Shown: positions 17,511 through 26,049 of the stretch, piece by piece | How positions within the stretch are numbered: the first letter of the stretch is position 1 | Layout of the letters: every line of letters begins with the position of its first letter | Source: Symploca sp. SIO1C2 | GTDB taxonomy: Bacteria; Cyanobacteriota; Cyanobacteriia; Cyanobacteriales; Coleofasciculaceae | NCBI GenBank assembly: GCA_010672925.1 | Contig: JAAHFP010000036.1 | Coordinates: 1-64,000, forward strand | Reading direction: 5' to 3' | DNA: 64,000 nt | The notes under the pieces: generated by a model | What the model was told of the DNA's origin: nothing | Seen by the model: only the letters and a program-made list of their open reading frames with translations | Database searches by the model: none | Program-made: the position numbers and the translations under genes

Positions 17511-17709
17511 GTGGGCTCTATATAATTAAAAATTAATTAAGTCGTAAATTATGAGCATGGGAGTAATTTATCACAAAAAAATAAATTCTAGCACCAACAA
17601 TGGTTGCGCACTTCATAATTCCTGCATCATCCCTATTGAGGAGGAAAGTAGTTAGCTTTTTCCAAAGTCTTGCGGAGGGCAAAGCTGTCTATGCTGAGAT
17701 TAAGTATTC

Positions 17710-18363
17710 CTAATTTGAACTATGTGCGTAAAACGATAAATGATAAGGATTCAGTGCATAGCGTCCTTTATCAACACAACCATAAATTTTTTTTAAATAC
17801 CCCTCAATCTCTTTCTTCCTAGTTGCTCTTGAAGAGCCAACTTCCCAAAAATGCTCTCGATCTAGTACTTTAATGTTAGGTAATTCGAGATGAGCATCTA
17901 CGGCTAAATATGGCAATTTAGGAAAATTCAAAAGCATACCGACACCAAATGTTCTTTTATAGTTTGGTAATGTCAAATATAATCGTTGACTAAGGGAATG
18001 AAAAATATTAATGCTTGATTCAAATTCTTGAAATGGCATATGTTCCAAAACTTCACAACAAACAACGAGATCAAAAAAACGTCCTTCTAAACAAGATTGC
18101 ATCTCTGAAATCGGACAGCAAATGTCTGGTTCTAATCTTGGATTAATGTCAACTGTAACAACTTCAAAACCAGCACGCCGAAGAAAGGATGATGTGAATC
18201 CATTTCCTATCCCCACCTCTAAAATACTTGTAGGTTTTAACCTGTGGATATCATGAATTTGGTGTACAAAAGAACACAATTGATGTAACTGAAAATACCC
18301 ATCAGAATAATAGATAGACTTTTCAAGGTTACGTTCTCGATTGTAGCCTCTGTTTGTCGTCAT
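17710..18363 (-). CDS. SAM-dependent class I methyltransferase
   Basis: The 217-aa protein has a Rossmann methyltransferase core: SILEVGIGNGFTSSFLRRAG (motif I, GxGxG-type), VVTVDINPRLEPDI with the acidic end of beta-2, and DLVVCCEVLEHMPF (motif IV region). It probably methylates a sugar hydroxyl or a small lipid-linked substrate in the glycan pathway, but nothing in the sequence fixes the substrate. A TTG eight codons upstream could serve as start, but the chosen ATG has AAGGA about 10 nt before it. It stands alone between the GT gene and the flippase, with gaps of 199 and 117 nt. Confidence 0.82.
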   Translation of the reverse strand: MTTNRGYNRERNLEKSIYYSDGYFQLHQLCSFVHQIHDIHRLKPTSILEVGIGNGFTSSFLRRAGFEVVTVDINPRLEPDICCPISEMQSCLEGRFFDLVVCCEVLEHMPFQEFESSINIFHSLSQRLYLTLPNYKRTFGVGMLLNFPKLPYLAVDAHLELPNIKVLDREHFWEVGSSRATRKKEIEGYLKKIYGCVDKGRYALNPYHLSFYAHSSN

Positions 18364-18480
18364 TATGTATATTCCTTGGAAGTTCAAGATTTGTAGTTTA
18401 ACAATGCTGCTTTTATGATTCTAACTCTTGATTCCCAGCTACTAATCACAGTAATGCTTTATTCCTGTAGAAAGTTAGGT

Positions 18481-19926
18481 TTAACTTTCAGACTTCAAGA
18501 CCATCAAGTATCTCCACATAGTCAAGCAGAGTGTTATGGCGAAAGAGAAAATTAATAAAAACATATTAGGAGCAAAAAAAGTAGTAATACATAGTGGGCT
18601 GACTATTAATAAGCCACGACCAAATGTTTTCATTGTGGGCTTAACAATTACTGACCAATAGTTACCGGAGACCAACACTACCCAAACTAAGAAACCAAAG
18701 TAAGAAGCTGCACTTGCTAGAGAAAATAGAGTAACAGCTAACCTAGCATCATCTAGCCACCCACCTATTGTTAGGGATAAACAACGTGAGACAAGCATAG
18801 CTAATTGCAAGAACATCCCCTGCTTTTGTTTTTCTAGCACATTAAACAATGTAGAAATTGGTGAAAGGATGAACTGAAAATAAAGCATTGGTGTCATTAG
18901 TCGTGCAAATATTCCTGCTTCTCGCCATTCTGTGCCAAATATCAAGGCAAAAAGTTCTGGGGCAATCAGAGCGAGAATCAAAGCTGGAGGCATTGCAATT
19001 TCTGCCAATTTATCATGAACTTTGGCCACAAGTACAGCCAAATTTCCCTCTCTCCTTGCTTCTGCTGCTCTAGCGAGAAAGACATTACCAATAGCTTGCC
19101 CTACCAAGGACATAGGTAAAGATAAAACTCTATGAGCAAGAGCATAAATTCCTGCAACAGCCGGATTAAAGAGAACAGTAAACAGAACTGGAGGCAGTTG
19201 CATACCAACGGTATTTAGCAAACCTCCCAGGGCTGAAAAACAAGGAAATTGACGATATCGCCACGCTATTGATAGTAAGGTTTTGGGGCGCACTTTCCGA
19301 AATAAATGATATTTCTCCCGTATTGCCAATAGCGCTAAAGAAGAAGTTCCTACTGTCTGTCCTATGACTTGCCCCAGCAACAGGGCTATCGCTCCAAAGG
19401 ATGCTCCCCCAACTTGAACCGCCACTGAACTGACTGATTGAGCTAATTTAGTGCGTGCGATCGCCGAAAATTCCTTAACCCGAATCGCCCAATAGGAAAA
19501 AACTTTATAAATACTCAGAGGTAGTAATCCTAATGGCAACAACCATAAATAAACTGCCATTTGTGGAATCTTAACTGCTTCTGTAATTTGATCTCGAAAG
19601 CCAACAATCACTAGAAACGATACCAGAGTTGTAGCCAATGCCACCAACAGTGCCAGTACTATTCCATGCACAGCTTCTTCATCATCATTAGCAATCGGAA
19701 TAGCCAGTTCATAACGTAAGCTGGATATCACGCTGAGAATACTCAATATAGAGCCAAACACAGCAACAATCCCAAAATCTTCTGCACTATAGAGTCGTGT
19801 GAGTATTGGAACTGCCGCCATAAGGATAACTTGACTAGCTGTTGCTCCTCCACTAAGAACAATCACCCCACGGACAAAAGAACCACGAGGTAAGTAACGT
19901 TTAAAAATTTGAGTGATGCTCATCAA
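18481..19926 (-). CDS. polysaccharide flippase, Wzx-like (PST/MOP family)
   Basis: A 481-aa protein with about twelve hydrophobic segments and the N-terminal pattern FVRGVIVLSGGATASQVILMAAVPILTRLYS, followed by FGIVAVFGSILSILSVISSLRYELAI, typical of polysaccharide-exporting MOP proteins. It should flip undecaprenyl-diphosphate-linked repeat units across the plasma membrane for polymerisation. The aminotransferase gene begins upstream at a short gap and reads in the same direction, so they are probably one transcription unit. Substrate specificity cannot be read from the sequence. With the Wzy-like protein and the Wzz-like protein at 27.5 kb it completes a Wzx/Wzy set. Confidence 0.9.
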   Translation of the reverse strand: MMSITQIFKRYLPRGSFVRGVIVLSGGATASQVILMAAVPILTRLYSAEDFGIVAVFGSILSILSVISSLRYELAIPIANDDEEAVHGIVLALLVALATTLVSFLVIVGFRDQITEAVKIPQMAVYLWLLPLGLLPLSIYKVFSYWAIRVKEFSAIARTKLAQSVSSVAVQVGGASFGAIALLLGQVIGQTVGTSSLALLAIREKYHLFRKVRPKTLLSIAWRYRQFPCFSALGGLLNTVGMQLPPVLFTVLFNPAVAGIYALAHRVLSLPMSLVGQAIGNVFLARAAEARREGNLAVLVAKVHDKLAEIAMPPALILALIAPELFALIFGTEWREAGIFARLMTPMLYFQFILSPISTLFNVLEKQKQGMFLQLAMLVSRCLSLTIGGWLDDARLAVTLFSLASAASYFGFLVWVVLVSGNYWSVIVKPTMKTFGRGLLIVSPLCITTFFAPNMFLLIFSFAITLCLTMWRYLMVLKSES

Positions 19927-19959
19927 TAGATGGAAGATTCAGATTCATAATCTTAATTT

Positions 19960-21108
19960 CTAGATGGAGTTTCGTAGAGACCCATAGACTTTTTCAATGG
20001 TGCTGATGTTTATTTCTGGCCAAATCGGCAAACTCAGCACCTCAGTCCCCAACATATCACTCACTGGCAGCTTTGGATACGCCCCTCGGTAAACAGGCAA
20101 CTGGTCTTGTGGCACTGGATAATAAACCATCGAGCCAATTCCTTGCTCACCCAGATATGCTTTCACCTTATCCCGCTTGCCATCTAAAACCCGAATAGTA
20201 TATTGATGAAAAACATGACCATCAGTTAACTCTGGAGTAATAATCCCCTCAACATCAGCCAATAACTCATTGTAAGTCTTAGCAGCTCTGCGTCTACCTT
20301 GATTCCACTGATCAATATACCTAAGCTTCACCAGTAAAATAGCTGCTTGCAGCGTATCCAGACGAGAATTATAACCGAAGACCTCATTATGATACTTCTT
20401 CTTGGCTCCATGTACCCGCAACATCCGCGCCATTTCTGCCACGGCATCATCATTGGTGACAACTAAACCACCATCACCATAGGCTCCCAAATTTTTGGAA
20501 GGGAAAAACGAAAATGCTCCCGCATCTCCAATTGTACCTGTGAACTTTCCTTGAATCTCAGCTCGCACTGCTTCCGAGCAACTTCCTTGACAAGTTGAAC
20601 AATTCCCGAAATACCTGGCTCCAAAAGACTGGGCACAATCTTCAATTACCTTCAACCCATTGTTTTGGGCAATTTCCATGATTTGTCCCATCAGAGCAGG
20701 ATTACCATATAGATGAACAGGGAGAATGGCTTTTGTGCGCGGGGTGATTTTTTCCAGGATTGCCTTGGGGTCAAGATTAAATGTCTTAACATCAACATCA
20801 ACAAAAACCGGCTTTGCCCCCACATTACTAATGGACTCAGCTGTGGCAAAAAAGGAAAAGGGTGTAGTAATCACTTCATCCCCTTCACCAATTCTCAAGG
20901 CTCTCAAGCCAATTACTAAAGCATCTGTCCCTGAATTGACTCCAATGGCGTGTTTTACCCCTAAATAGGCTGCAACTTCCTGCTCGAACTGCTTTACCTC
21001 TGGCCCCATGATAAAGCGGCTGGACTCCAAGACAGTGTTAATTGCCGCTTGAACTTCTGCTTTGATTTGTTCGTATTGGGGTTTTAGGTCTAAAACTGGT
21101 ATCTTCAT
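19960..21108 (-). CDS. wbpE: DegT/DnrJ/EryC1/StrS aminotransferase, WbpE-like
   Basis: A 382-aa PLP-dependent sugar aminotransferase with LDLKPQYEQIKAEVQAAI at the N-terminus, SRFIMGPEVKQFE, GVNSGTDALVIGLRAL, IEDCAQSFGARY and the Schiff-base lysine in FFPSKNLGAYGDGG. In the WbpA-B-E-D pathway this step adds the 3-amino group to UDP-3-keto-GlcNAcA, using glutamate. The flanking acetyltransferase, oxidoreductase and dehydrogenase genes support that role. An unusual feature is a Cys-rich insertion just before the lysine region (NCSTCQGSC), giving CxxCxxxC spacing that many family members lack. The gene is co-directional with the acetyltransferase upstream of it. Confidence 0.88.
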   Translation of the reverse strand: MKIPVLDLKPQYEQIKAEVQAAINTVLESSRFIMGPEVKQFEQEVAAYLGVKHAIGVNSGTDALVIGLRALRIGEGDEVITTPFSFFATAESISNVGAKPVFVDVDVKTFNLDPKAILEKITPRTKAILPVHLYGNPALMGQIMEIAQNNGLKVIEDCAQSFGARYFGNCSTCQGSCSEAVRAEIQGKFTGTIGDAGAFSFFPSKNLGAYGDGGLVVTNDDAVAEMARMLRVHGAKKKYHNEVFGYNSRLDTLQAAILLVKLRYIDQWNQGRRRAAKTYNELLADVEGIITPELTDGHVFHQYTIRVLDGKRDKVKAYLGEQGIGSMVYYPVPQDQLPVYRGAYPKLPVSDMLGTEVLSLPIWPEINISTIEKVYGSLRNSI

Positions 21109-21202
21109 TTAAATAAAATTTAACCTTTTAAGAGGTGTCCAAATATGCTGGATTGGGCAAATGCAATTTGCCCCTACAATTACAAAATATTTCGCCAACA
21201 GC

Positions 21203-21784
21203 TCAAGATAACCTTTTCACTTCTTGCTCTGAAACTTGCTGATATTTTGCCCCCATCGAATCTACTGCCAATCCTTGATCATCAAACTCCAACACATCTC
21301 CATAGGCACTCATCCACCCAATGATTTTTGCTGGAACTCCGGCTACCATGCCATAAGCTGGCACATCCTTGGTTACCACAGCCCCAGCAGCAACAAAGGC
21401 ATACTCCTGTAACGTCACCCCACAAACAATCGTCGCATTCGCCCCAATACTCGCTCCCCGTTTGACTAAAGTTGGCAGATAATCAGCGCTGGTATTGCGG
21501 GGAAATTCACACCTTGGTGTTTTGATGTTAGTAAACACCATACTGGGGCCGCAAAAAACATAGTCTTCTAAAATGACCCCTTCGTACAGGGAGACATTAT
21601 TCTGAATTTTACAACCATTCCCGATCGCGACATTATTGGCTACTAAGACATTTTGACCTAAGGAACAATTCTGACCAATTTTAGCTTTGCCCATCACATG
21701 ACAGAAATGCCAAATTTTGGTTCCTTTTCCAATTTGAGCTCCTTCGTCGATATAAGCAGATTCATGAACAAAATAGTCAGCCAT
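21203..21784 (-). CDS. wbpD: WbpD-like N-acetyltransferase (left-handed beta-helix)
   Basis: A 193-aa hexapeptide-repeat acetyltransferase, the length of WbpD. Features are [20 protein letters not shown] at the start, [20 protein letters not shown], an internal stretch [11 protein letters not shown], and C-terminal [21 protein letters not shown]. Expected reaction: acetyl-CoA-dependent acetylation of the 3-amino group of UDP-GlcNAc3NA, giving UDP-GlcNAc3NAcA. It sits upstream of the WbpE-like gene, separated by 94 nt. The DUF29-like gene then interrupts the path to WbpB and WbpA. Confidence 0.9.
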   Translation of the reverse strand: MADYFVHESAYIDEGAQIGKGTKIWHFCHVMGKAKIGQNCSLGQNVLVANNVAIGNGCKIQNNVSLYEGVILEDYVFCGPSMVFTNIKTPRCEFPRNTSADYLPTLVKRGASIGANATIVCGVTLQEYAFVAAGAVVTKDVPAYGMVAGVPAKIIGWMSAYGDVLEFDDQGLAVDSMGAKYQQVSEQEVKRLS

Positions 21785-21818
21785 TTGTAGGTGTTAGGTT
21801 TTATTTGCTAGATTTTAG

Positions 21819-21840
21819 ACAGGCAGGATGCCTGTTCCAC
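21819..21840. repeat. REP-like hairpin, CAGGC-n-GCCTGTTCCAC family
   Basis: CAGGCAGGATGCCTG stem-loop followed by TTCCAC. Relatives in the window are at 32984-33038 (two copies, inverted), 59481-59501 and 60671-60691; stems covary while TTCCAC is kept. Confidence 0.75.
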
Positions 21841-21855
21841 AGGAGTTTTATTGAC

Positions 21856-22281
21856 TTAATCGGTTTGAATCAGAGTCATGGCTTGGTGTTGAATCTGCTC
21901 TGAATCTATTCTCTCCGCCAGTTCTACTTCAGAATATTGCCCTTCAAAGGCTTCTAAGGCTGCTCGCTTAATAGCAATATCAAAGGCATCAGTTAAAATC
22001 TCCTGTAGCTCTTCTGCAGAGGCATAATAACCTCCTGATTTTCTTCTTTTATTCACTCGTTTAATTTCTTTAGTGGCATTATAAATGGAAAACTCCCAAG
22101 AACGGGTAGTTCTTTGTTCTGCTGCTTGCTTAATCAAATGAAGGAGGAGAATCACTGCATAACTATAGATTTTATTGAGCTTATCTTCTTTGGACATCTC
22201 CTCCATTTCATCAATTAGAGTTAGAGCTTGGTCATAATTTTGTTCTTGAATATATTGCCTCAGTCTCAATAATTCTTCCAT
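21856..22281 (-). CDS. DUF29-like hypothetical protein
   Basis: A 141-aa, mostly helical protein, MEELLRLRQYIQEQNYDQAL at the start, with ILLLHLIKQAAEQRTTRSWE in the middle. The HLIKxxxEQRTxSW element is what links it to DUF29-like cyanobacterial proteins of unknown function. Two in-frame starts exist 6 codons apart; AGGGAGAAG lies just before the inner ATG, so I chose that one. It interrupts the glycan pathway set between WbpD and WbpB and is flanked downstream by a REP hairpin and upstream by composite repeats, which suggests it moved in with them. Confidence 0.65.
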   Translation of the reverse strand: MEELLRLRQYIQEQNYDQALTLIDEMEEMSKEDKLNKIYSYAVILLLHLIKQAAEQRTTRSWEFSIYNATKEIKRVNKRRKSGGYYASAEELQEILTDAFDIAIKRAALEAFEGQYSEVELAERIDSEQIQHQAMTLIQTD

Positions 22282-22302
22282 GCTCTTCTCCCTATACATA
22301 AC

Positions 22303-22452
22303 GGTGCGTTACGCTTCGCTAACACACCCTACTGCCGTGACCCACCTAAAACTGTGCAATAGATTTTTCTCCCTATCTCCCTCAGCTTCCTCAGCTTCCT
22401 CAGCTCCCTCAGCTCCCTCAGCTTTCTAATGAACCATTTTAGCTGTGTCACG
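22303..22452. repeat. composite MITE-like element, copy A
   Basis: Starts GGTGCGTTACGC...GCTAACACACCCTAC, then terminal-type inverted repeats CGTGACCCACCTAAAA (22336-22351) and TTTTAGCTGTGTCACG (22437-22452). The middle is a TCAGCTCCC-type simple array. Copy B at 49285-49438 has the same flanks and a different simple array. Confidence 0.8.
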
Positions 22453-22479
22453 CCACTAGCCTGTTTTTAACCTGGCGGA

Positions 22480-22543
22480 GGGCGTAGCATTTTGATTGTA
22501 TAACTTGGGTTTCATCGGTAAATTATCCCCCAAATGCTACGCC
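22480..22543. repeat. inverted-repeat element of the GGGCGTAGCATTTGG family
   Basis: Ends GGGCGTAGCATTTTG (22480-22494) and CCAAATGCTACGCC (22530-22543). Relatives of 67 bp lie at 30361-30427 and 63800-63866. The minus-strand WbpB-like gene takes its TAG stop from the flank of this element. Confidence 0.75.
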
Positions 22544-22544
22544 T

Positions 22545-23486
22545 CTACATAAGACTCTCCTGCGCTTTCTCCAAAATTTCTACCACTGCTACCCCATTCC
22601 AACCATCAGACAGGGGCTGTTGCCGAGTTGCTAAACAATGTAAAAAATGCTCACATTCGAGCTTTAACGGTTCAGATGCGGTCACATCAGGACTCCAACT
22701 ACCTTCATCCCGATTGCTCAAATCTTCATTTACCCCTTTGTGATAAACCGTCACCTGCTGGGATATCTCATCATAGACCAACATTTCTCTCTCAGCAATA
22801 ACCGTGGTACTACGCTTTAACTCTGGCCAGTACCAAGAACAGTGTACATGACCGGTTTGCCCTCCCTCAAACTGCAAATCTACATGAACATTATCTTCAA
22901 CCTGAGGTTGTAAAATCGCCTGTCCCTGGGCTTGTACCTGGGTTACCGCAGGATTACCCAGCAAATCTAAGACAACTGAAACATCATGGGGAGCAAAAGA
23001 CCACCAGACATTTTCCTCCCTACGTACTCTACCTAATTTCACCCGTTGCGTCGCTACATGATAAACCTTGCCTGCTTTCCCACTGGCTAAATAATCCCGC
23101 ATCCAAGCGATCGCTGGCTGATATAGCGGCAAATGACCTACCATCAGTATACGGGAGTGCTGCTGTGCATATTCAGCTAGAGTGAGTGCCTCCTCCTTTC
23201 TGAGAGTCATGGGCTTTTCCACAAACACATCCTTACCTGCCTCTAGTGCTGCCATTGCTAGCTGATAATGGGTAGGTGCAGGGGTTGCCAAGACTACTGC
23301 TGGAATATCTGTGGCGAGGACTTGTTGATAATCGCTATAAGTTATGATTCCTGGATAACTTGCTGAGATAGCTGCTCTTAAATCAGGATTCACCTCAGCA
23401 ATTCCTCCTAAGGCTCCCAACTCAGAGAAGTTTCTCGCGAGGTTTTTACCCCAGTTGCCTGCACCAACGACAATTACCTGTTTCAC
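22545..23486 (-). CDS. wbpB: Gfo/Idh/MocA oxidoreductase, WbpB-like
   Basis: The 313-aa protein has the N-terminal NAD Rossmann motif VIVVGAGNWGKNLARNF and the family catalytic region VEKPMTLRKEEAL (Lys of EKP), then MVGHLPLYQPAI and a C-terminal substrate-binding fold. In the WbpA-B-E-D pathway this enzyme oxidises C3 of UDP-GlcNAcA before transamination. It overlaps the WbpA-like gene by 4 nt, so the two are translationally coupled, which supports the pathway assignment. Its last codons and stop (QESLM, then TAG) abut the inverted-repeat element at 22480-22543. Confidence 0.88.
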   Translation of the reverse strand: MKQVIVVGAGNWGKNLARNFSELGALGGIAEVNPDLRAAISASYPGIITYSDYQQVLATDIPAVVLATPAPTHYQLAMAALEAGKDVFVEKPMTLRKEEALTLAEYAQQHSRILMVGHLPLYQPAIAWMRDYLASGKAGKVYHVATQRVKLGRVRREENVWWSFAPHDVSVVLDLLGNPAVTQVQAQGQAILQPQVEDNVHVDLQFEGGQTGHVHCSWYWPELKRSTTVIAEREMLVYDEISQQVTVYHKGVNEDLSNRDEGSWSPDVTASEPLKLECEHFLHCLATRQQPLSDGWNGVAVVEILEKAQESLM

Positions 23487-24790
23487 AATAAAGTCACCTT
23501 TGTTTTGTCACCATCTAAGTGCCGAGTTACCCCTCGCGTATCCAGAATAGCTTTGGCTTTTTCCACCAGGTTGGCATAATCGATTTGGCTGTGGTCTGTA
23601 GTAATGATTAGCAAATCAGCACTGCTAATAGCCGTATCTGATAATTCCACCGAGGATAAAGTCTGCCCCGCTACTTCAATGTCTGGTACATAGGGGTCAT
23701 GGTAAGTTAAAGTTGCTCCATCTGCTAATAAATAGCTAATAATTGCCAAAGCCGGGGACTCTCGCCAATCTCCCAAATCTTTCTTATAGGCAACACCGAT
23801 AATCAGTACCTTAGCTCTTGCGGGAGCTATACCCAAACGATTTAGCACTCGCCAAGCTTTTTCCCGGACAAACTCCGGCATTCTACGGTTAATTTCCCCA
23901 GCTAAAGCGATAAAGTGGGTTTCAAAGTTAAATTCCTTGGCTTTCCACTCTAGGTAATGGGGGTCAAGGGGAATACAATGTCCCCCTACTCCTGGGCCTG
24001 GATAGAAGGGCATAATACCAAAAGGCTTACTATTGGCTGCATCCAGTACTTCCCAGACATTCAAGTCCATGCGATCGCATAATAAAGCCAGTTCGTTAAC
24101 TAAGGCAATGTTAACAGCTCTGAAAGTATTCTCAAACACCTTAACTAGTTCAGCTGCCTTGGCGCTGGTCACTGGGACTACCTGTTCAATAGTCTGCTCA
24201 TAAAAGAGGGTAGCTATTTCCAGGGATTGGGGATCAGAAGCTCCGACAACTTTATTAGTATTTTTAGTAGTGTAGCGTTTATTCCCCGGATCGACTCTTT
24301 CTGGGGAATGAGCCAAGAAAAAATCTTCTCCTTGCTTTAAGCCACTAAGCTGTTCTAATACAGGACGCATTACTTCATCCGTTGTACCGGGATAGGTGGT
24401 AGACTCTAAGGTGACTAACTGACCGACTCTTAAATACTTACCAATTTCCCTGGTGACATTTTCGATGTAACTGAGATTGGGAGTGAGGTTTTTGGTCAAG
24501 GGAGTTGGCACACAAATGACAATTACATCCATTTGAGATATCCAGTCAAAGCTAGTGCTAGCTTTGAGTTTGCCGCTGTGGACTACCTGCTTCAACTCAT
24601 CATCTTTTATATCACTGATGTAATTATCCGCCTCATTAACCCGCTCTGCTCTAACAGGATTTTGCTCAATACCGAGTACAGAGAAGCCAACTTTAGCTTT
24701 TTCTACGGCAAAGGGCAAGCCGACATATCCTAAACCGATTACACCAACAATGGCTGTATGTTCTTGAATTTTGTTTTTGAGTTTTAGCAA
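23483..24790 (-). CDS. wbpA: UDP-N-acetyl-D-glucosamine 6-dehydrogenase, WbpA-like
   Basis: A 435-aa UDP-sugar dehydrogenase. The NAD site is VGVIGLGYVGLPFAVEKAK at about 14-33; CVPTPLTKN and ESTTYPGTTDEV follow. The central helix region carries TSAKAAELVKVFENTFRAVN, and the catalytic cysteine is in GPGVGGHCIPLDPHYL. The C-terminal domain has VLIIGVAYKKDLGDWRESPA. The enzyme oxidises UDP-GlcNAc twice to UDP-GlcNAcA, the first step of the 2,3-diacetamido uronic acid pathway. It is first in the wbpA-wbpB pair; the operon then continues leftward through DUF29-like, WbpD, WbpE and Wzx genes. Confidence 0.93.
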   Translation of the reverse strand: MLKLKNKIQEHTAIVGVIGLGYVGLPFAVEKAKVGFSVLGIEQNPVRAERVNEADNYISDIKDDELKQVVHSGKLKASTSFDWISQMDVIVICVPTPLTKNLTPNLSYIENVTREIGKYLRVGQLVTLESTTYPGTTDEVMRPVLEQLSGLKQGEDFFLAHSPERVDPGNKRYTTKNTNKVVGASDPQSLEIATLFYEQTIEQVVPVTSAKAAELVKVFENTFRAVNIALVNELALLCDRMDLNVWEVLDAANSKPFGIMPFYPGPGVGGHCIPLDPHYLEWKAKEFNFETHFIALAGEINRRMPEFVREKAWRVLNRLGIAPARAKVLIIGVAYKKDLGDWRESPALAIISYLLADGATLTYHDPYVPDIEVAGQTLSSVELSDTAISSADLLIITTDHSQIDYANLVEKAKAILDTRGVTRHLDGDKTKVTLL

Positions 24791-24869
24791 GATTTTTTCT
24801 TCTTTTATTTTTTACTTCTGGGATAAGGCAGTGGGCAAAATGCCCGCACTGGCGTGACACAGCTAAAAA

Positions 24870-25337
24870 TTAAATCAATATACTTTGCCAAGTTTTAGCT
24901 TCAGCAAAGCGACCCAAATGCTTAACATTTGTAGTTGCTATCACAATATAACGACCAGGAAATTCTTCTTTCAGTTGTTGCCAGTGACTACAAATAATAA
25001 TATCAATATCAAGATTTTTACTACTTGCAGTTGGAATACCTTGATTACGCGCTGAAGCCCAAAGCTCAGATGCTCTTCTCAGTAACTGTGAGGTCACTGG
25101 TAGAAAGGAAATAATTTCTTGAAGCTGGTTTAAATTTTGAATGCTATCTAAATGAGGTTTTCTTTGTAGTTCTAATATTAGGCTTCTTCTCACTTCAAAG
25201 TCACAAATCTCAGAAGAACAAACATAAACTCCTCTTGAAAGCAGCTTATAAAGCCATTCTTGACAGTCCCTAACCTCACCAACACTGTTTGGATTAGCCA
25301 GGATTCCCAATATGCCAGAGTCAATAAAGACTATCAT
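24870..25337 (-). CDS. PIN-domain protein, probable toxin
   Basis: A 155-aa PIN-like RNase candidate. The first acidic residue is in MIVFIDSGILGIL (Asp6), others in SSEICDFEVRR and the later LDIDIIICSHW and TTNVKHLGRF, the usual spacing of PIN acidic residues. Such proteins are typically VapC-type toxins that cut tRNA or rRNA in solution. It starts 3 nt after the stop of the 129-aa gene upstream, which would be the antitoxin. The target RNA is unknown. The preceding 80-bp gap contains a CGTGACACAGCTAAAA repeat end. Confidence 0.75.
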   Translation of the reverse strand: MIVFIDSGILGILANPNSVGEVRDCQEWLYKLLSRGVYVCSSEICDFEVRRSLILELQRKPHLDSIQNLNQLQEIISFLPVTSQLLRRASELWASARNQGIPTASSKNLDIDIIICSHWQQLKEEFPGRYIVIATTNVKHLGRFAEAKTWQSILI

Positions 25338-25340
25338 AGC

Positions 25341-25730
25341 TTACGAATATAACTTTTGGCCGTCTGAACGCTGGGAATCTATAGTTTGTTTGAAGCTTTC
25401 AAATAGTTCTCGTCTGGCAAAAGACTCAGATTCTGGTATGTTTCTGTATTGTTCAATTTGTTTTCCCAAAAGTTCTAGAGCACGTTGGTTTTTCTCTAGC
25501 TGCTTACTTTTATTCCAAACAGTTTGACCGTCACTAGCTGTTTTAGCTTGATACGATTCCAGAATCTTTTTTAGACTCTGAGCATCGGATAATTCCAGGT
25601 TAATGGGGTTGGGATAGCCTTCTAAAATCAACTGATAGCTAGTATTTGTTGTCTCACTCTCTGGAATCAAAGCGATAAAGCGGGCTAGGTTTATAATTTT
25701 GCCACTAGGCATTTCTACTGGTATGTTCAT
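25341..25730 (-). CDS. putative antitoxin partner of the PIN-domain gene
   Basis: This 129-aa acidic, helix-rich protein begins MNIPVEMPSGKIINLARFIALIPE and has a Gln/Lys/Glu-rich middle (KQLEKNQRALELLGKQIEQ) that may form a coiled coil. No DNA-binding domain of a known class is obvious. The assignment rests on placement: it is directly upstream of the PIN gene with a 3-nt gap, the common antitoxin-toxin order. The gap of 319 bp before its start shows one simple CACCTAC-type array (26020-26049) and no supported gene. Confidence 0.5.
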   Translation of the reverse strand: MNIPVEMPSGKIINLARFIALIPESETTNTSYQLILEGYPNPINLELSDAQSLKKILESYQAKTASDGQTVWNKSKQLEKNQRALELLGKQIEQYRNIPESESFARRELFESFKQTIDSQRSDGQKLYS

Positions 25731-26049
25731 TAATATAGGTATTAGGTGTTAAGTATGTAGGATCACTTTTAACCAAAGATATTCATCAGTCTCATAGAGA
25801 TGGTTGAGAGTAGGTTTGCTTAATTTTGTCATTTGTCATTTGTTGTTTCCAGATTTATACCAAAGTGACATTAATCAACAAAACTGTGCAGTATACCTAA
25901 GATTTTGCCCACATTTTTCAAGAAATATTCGTCTAAATCTACTTCTATCCTCTTACCAGTCAACCGCAGAAACTGCCATAAACTGCCTGTGGTGACAGTC
26001 CCATAAATACTACCACTATACACCTACCACCTACTACCTAACACCTAAC

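Noticed and set aside
5327-24790. Prophage or integrative element
   Set aside because: No integrase, phage structural gene or attachment-site duplication; gene content is a standard polysaccharide locus.
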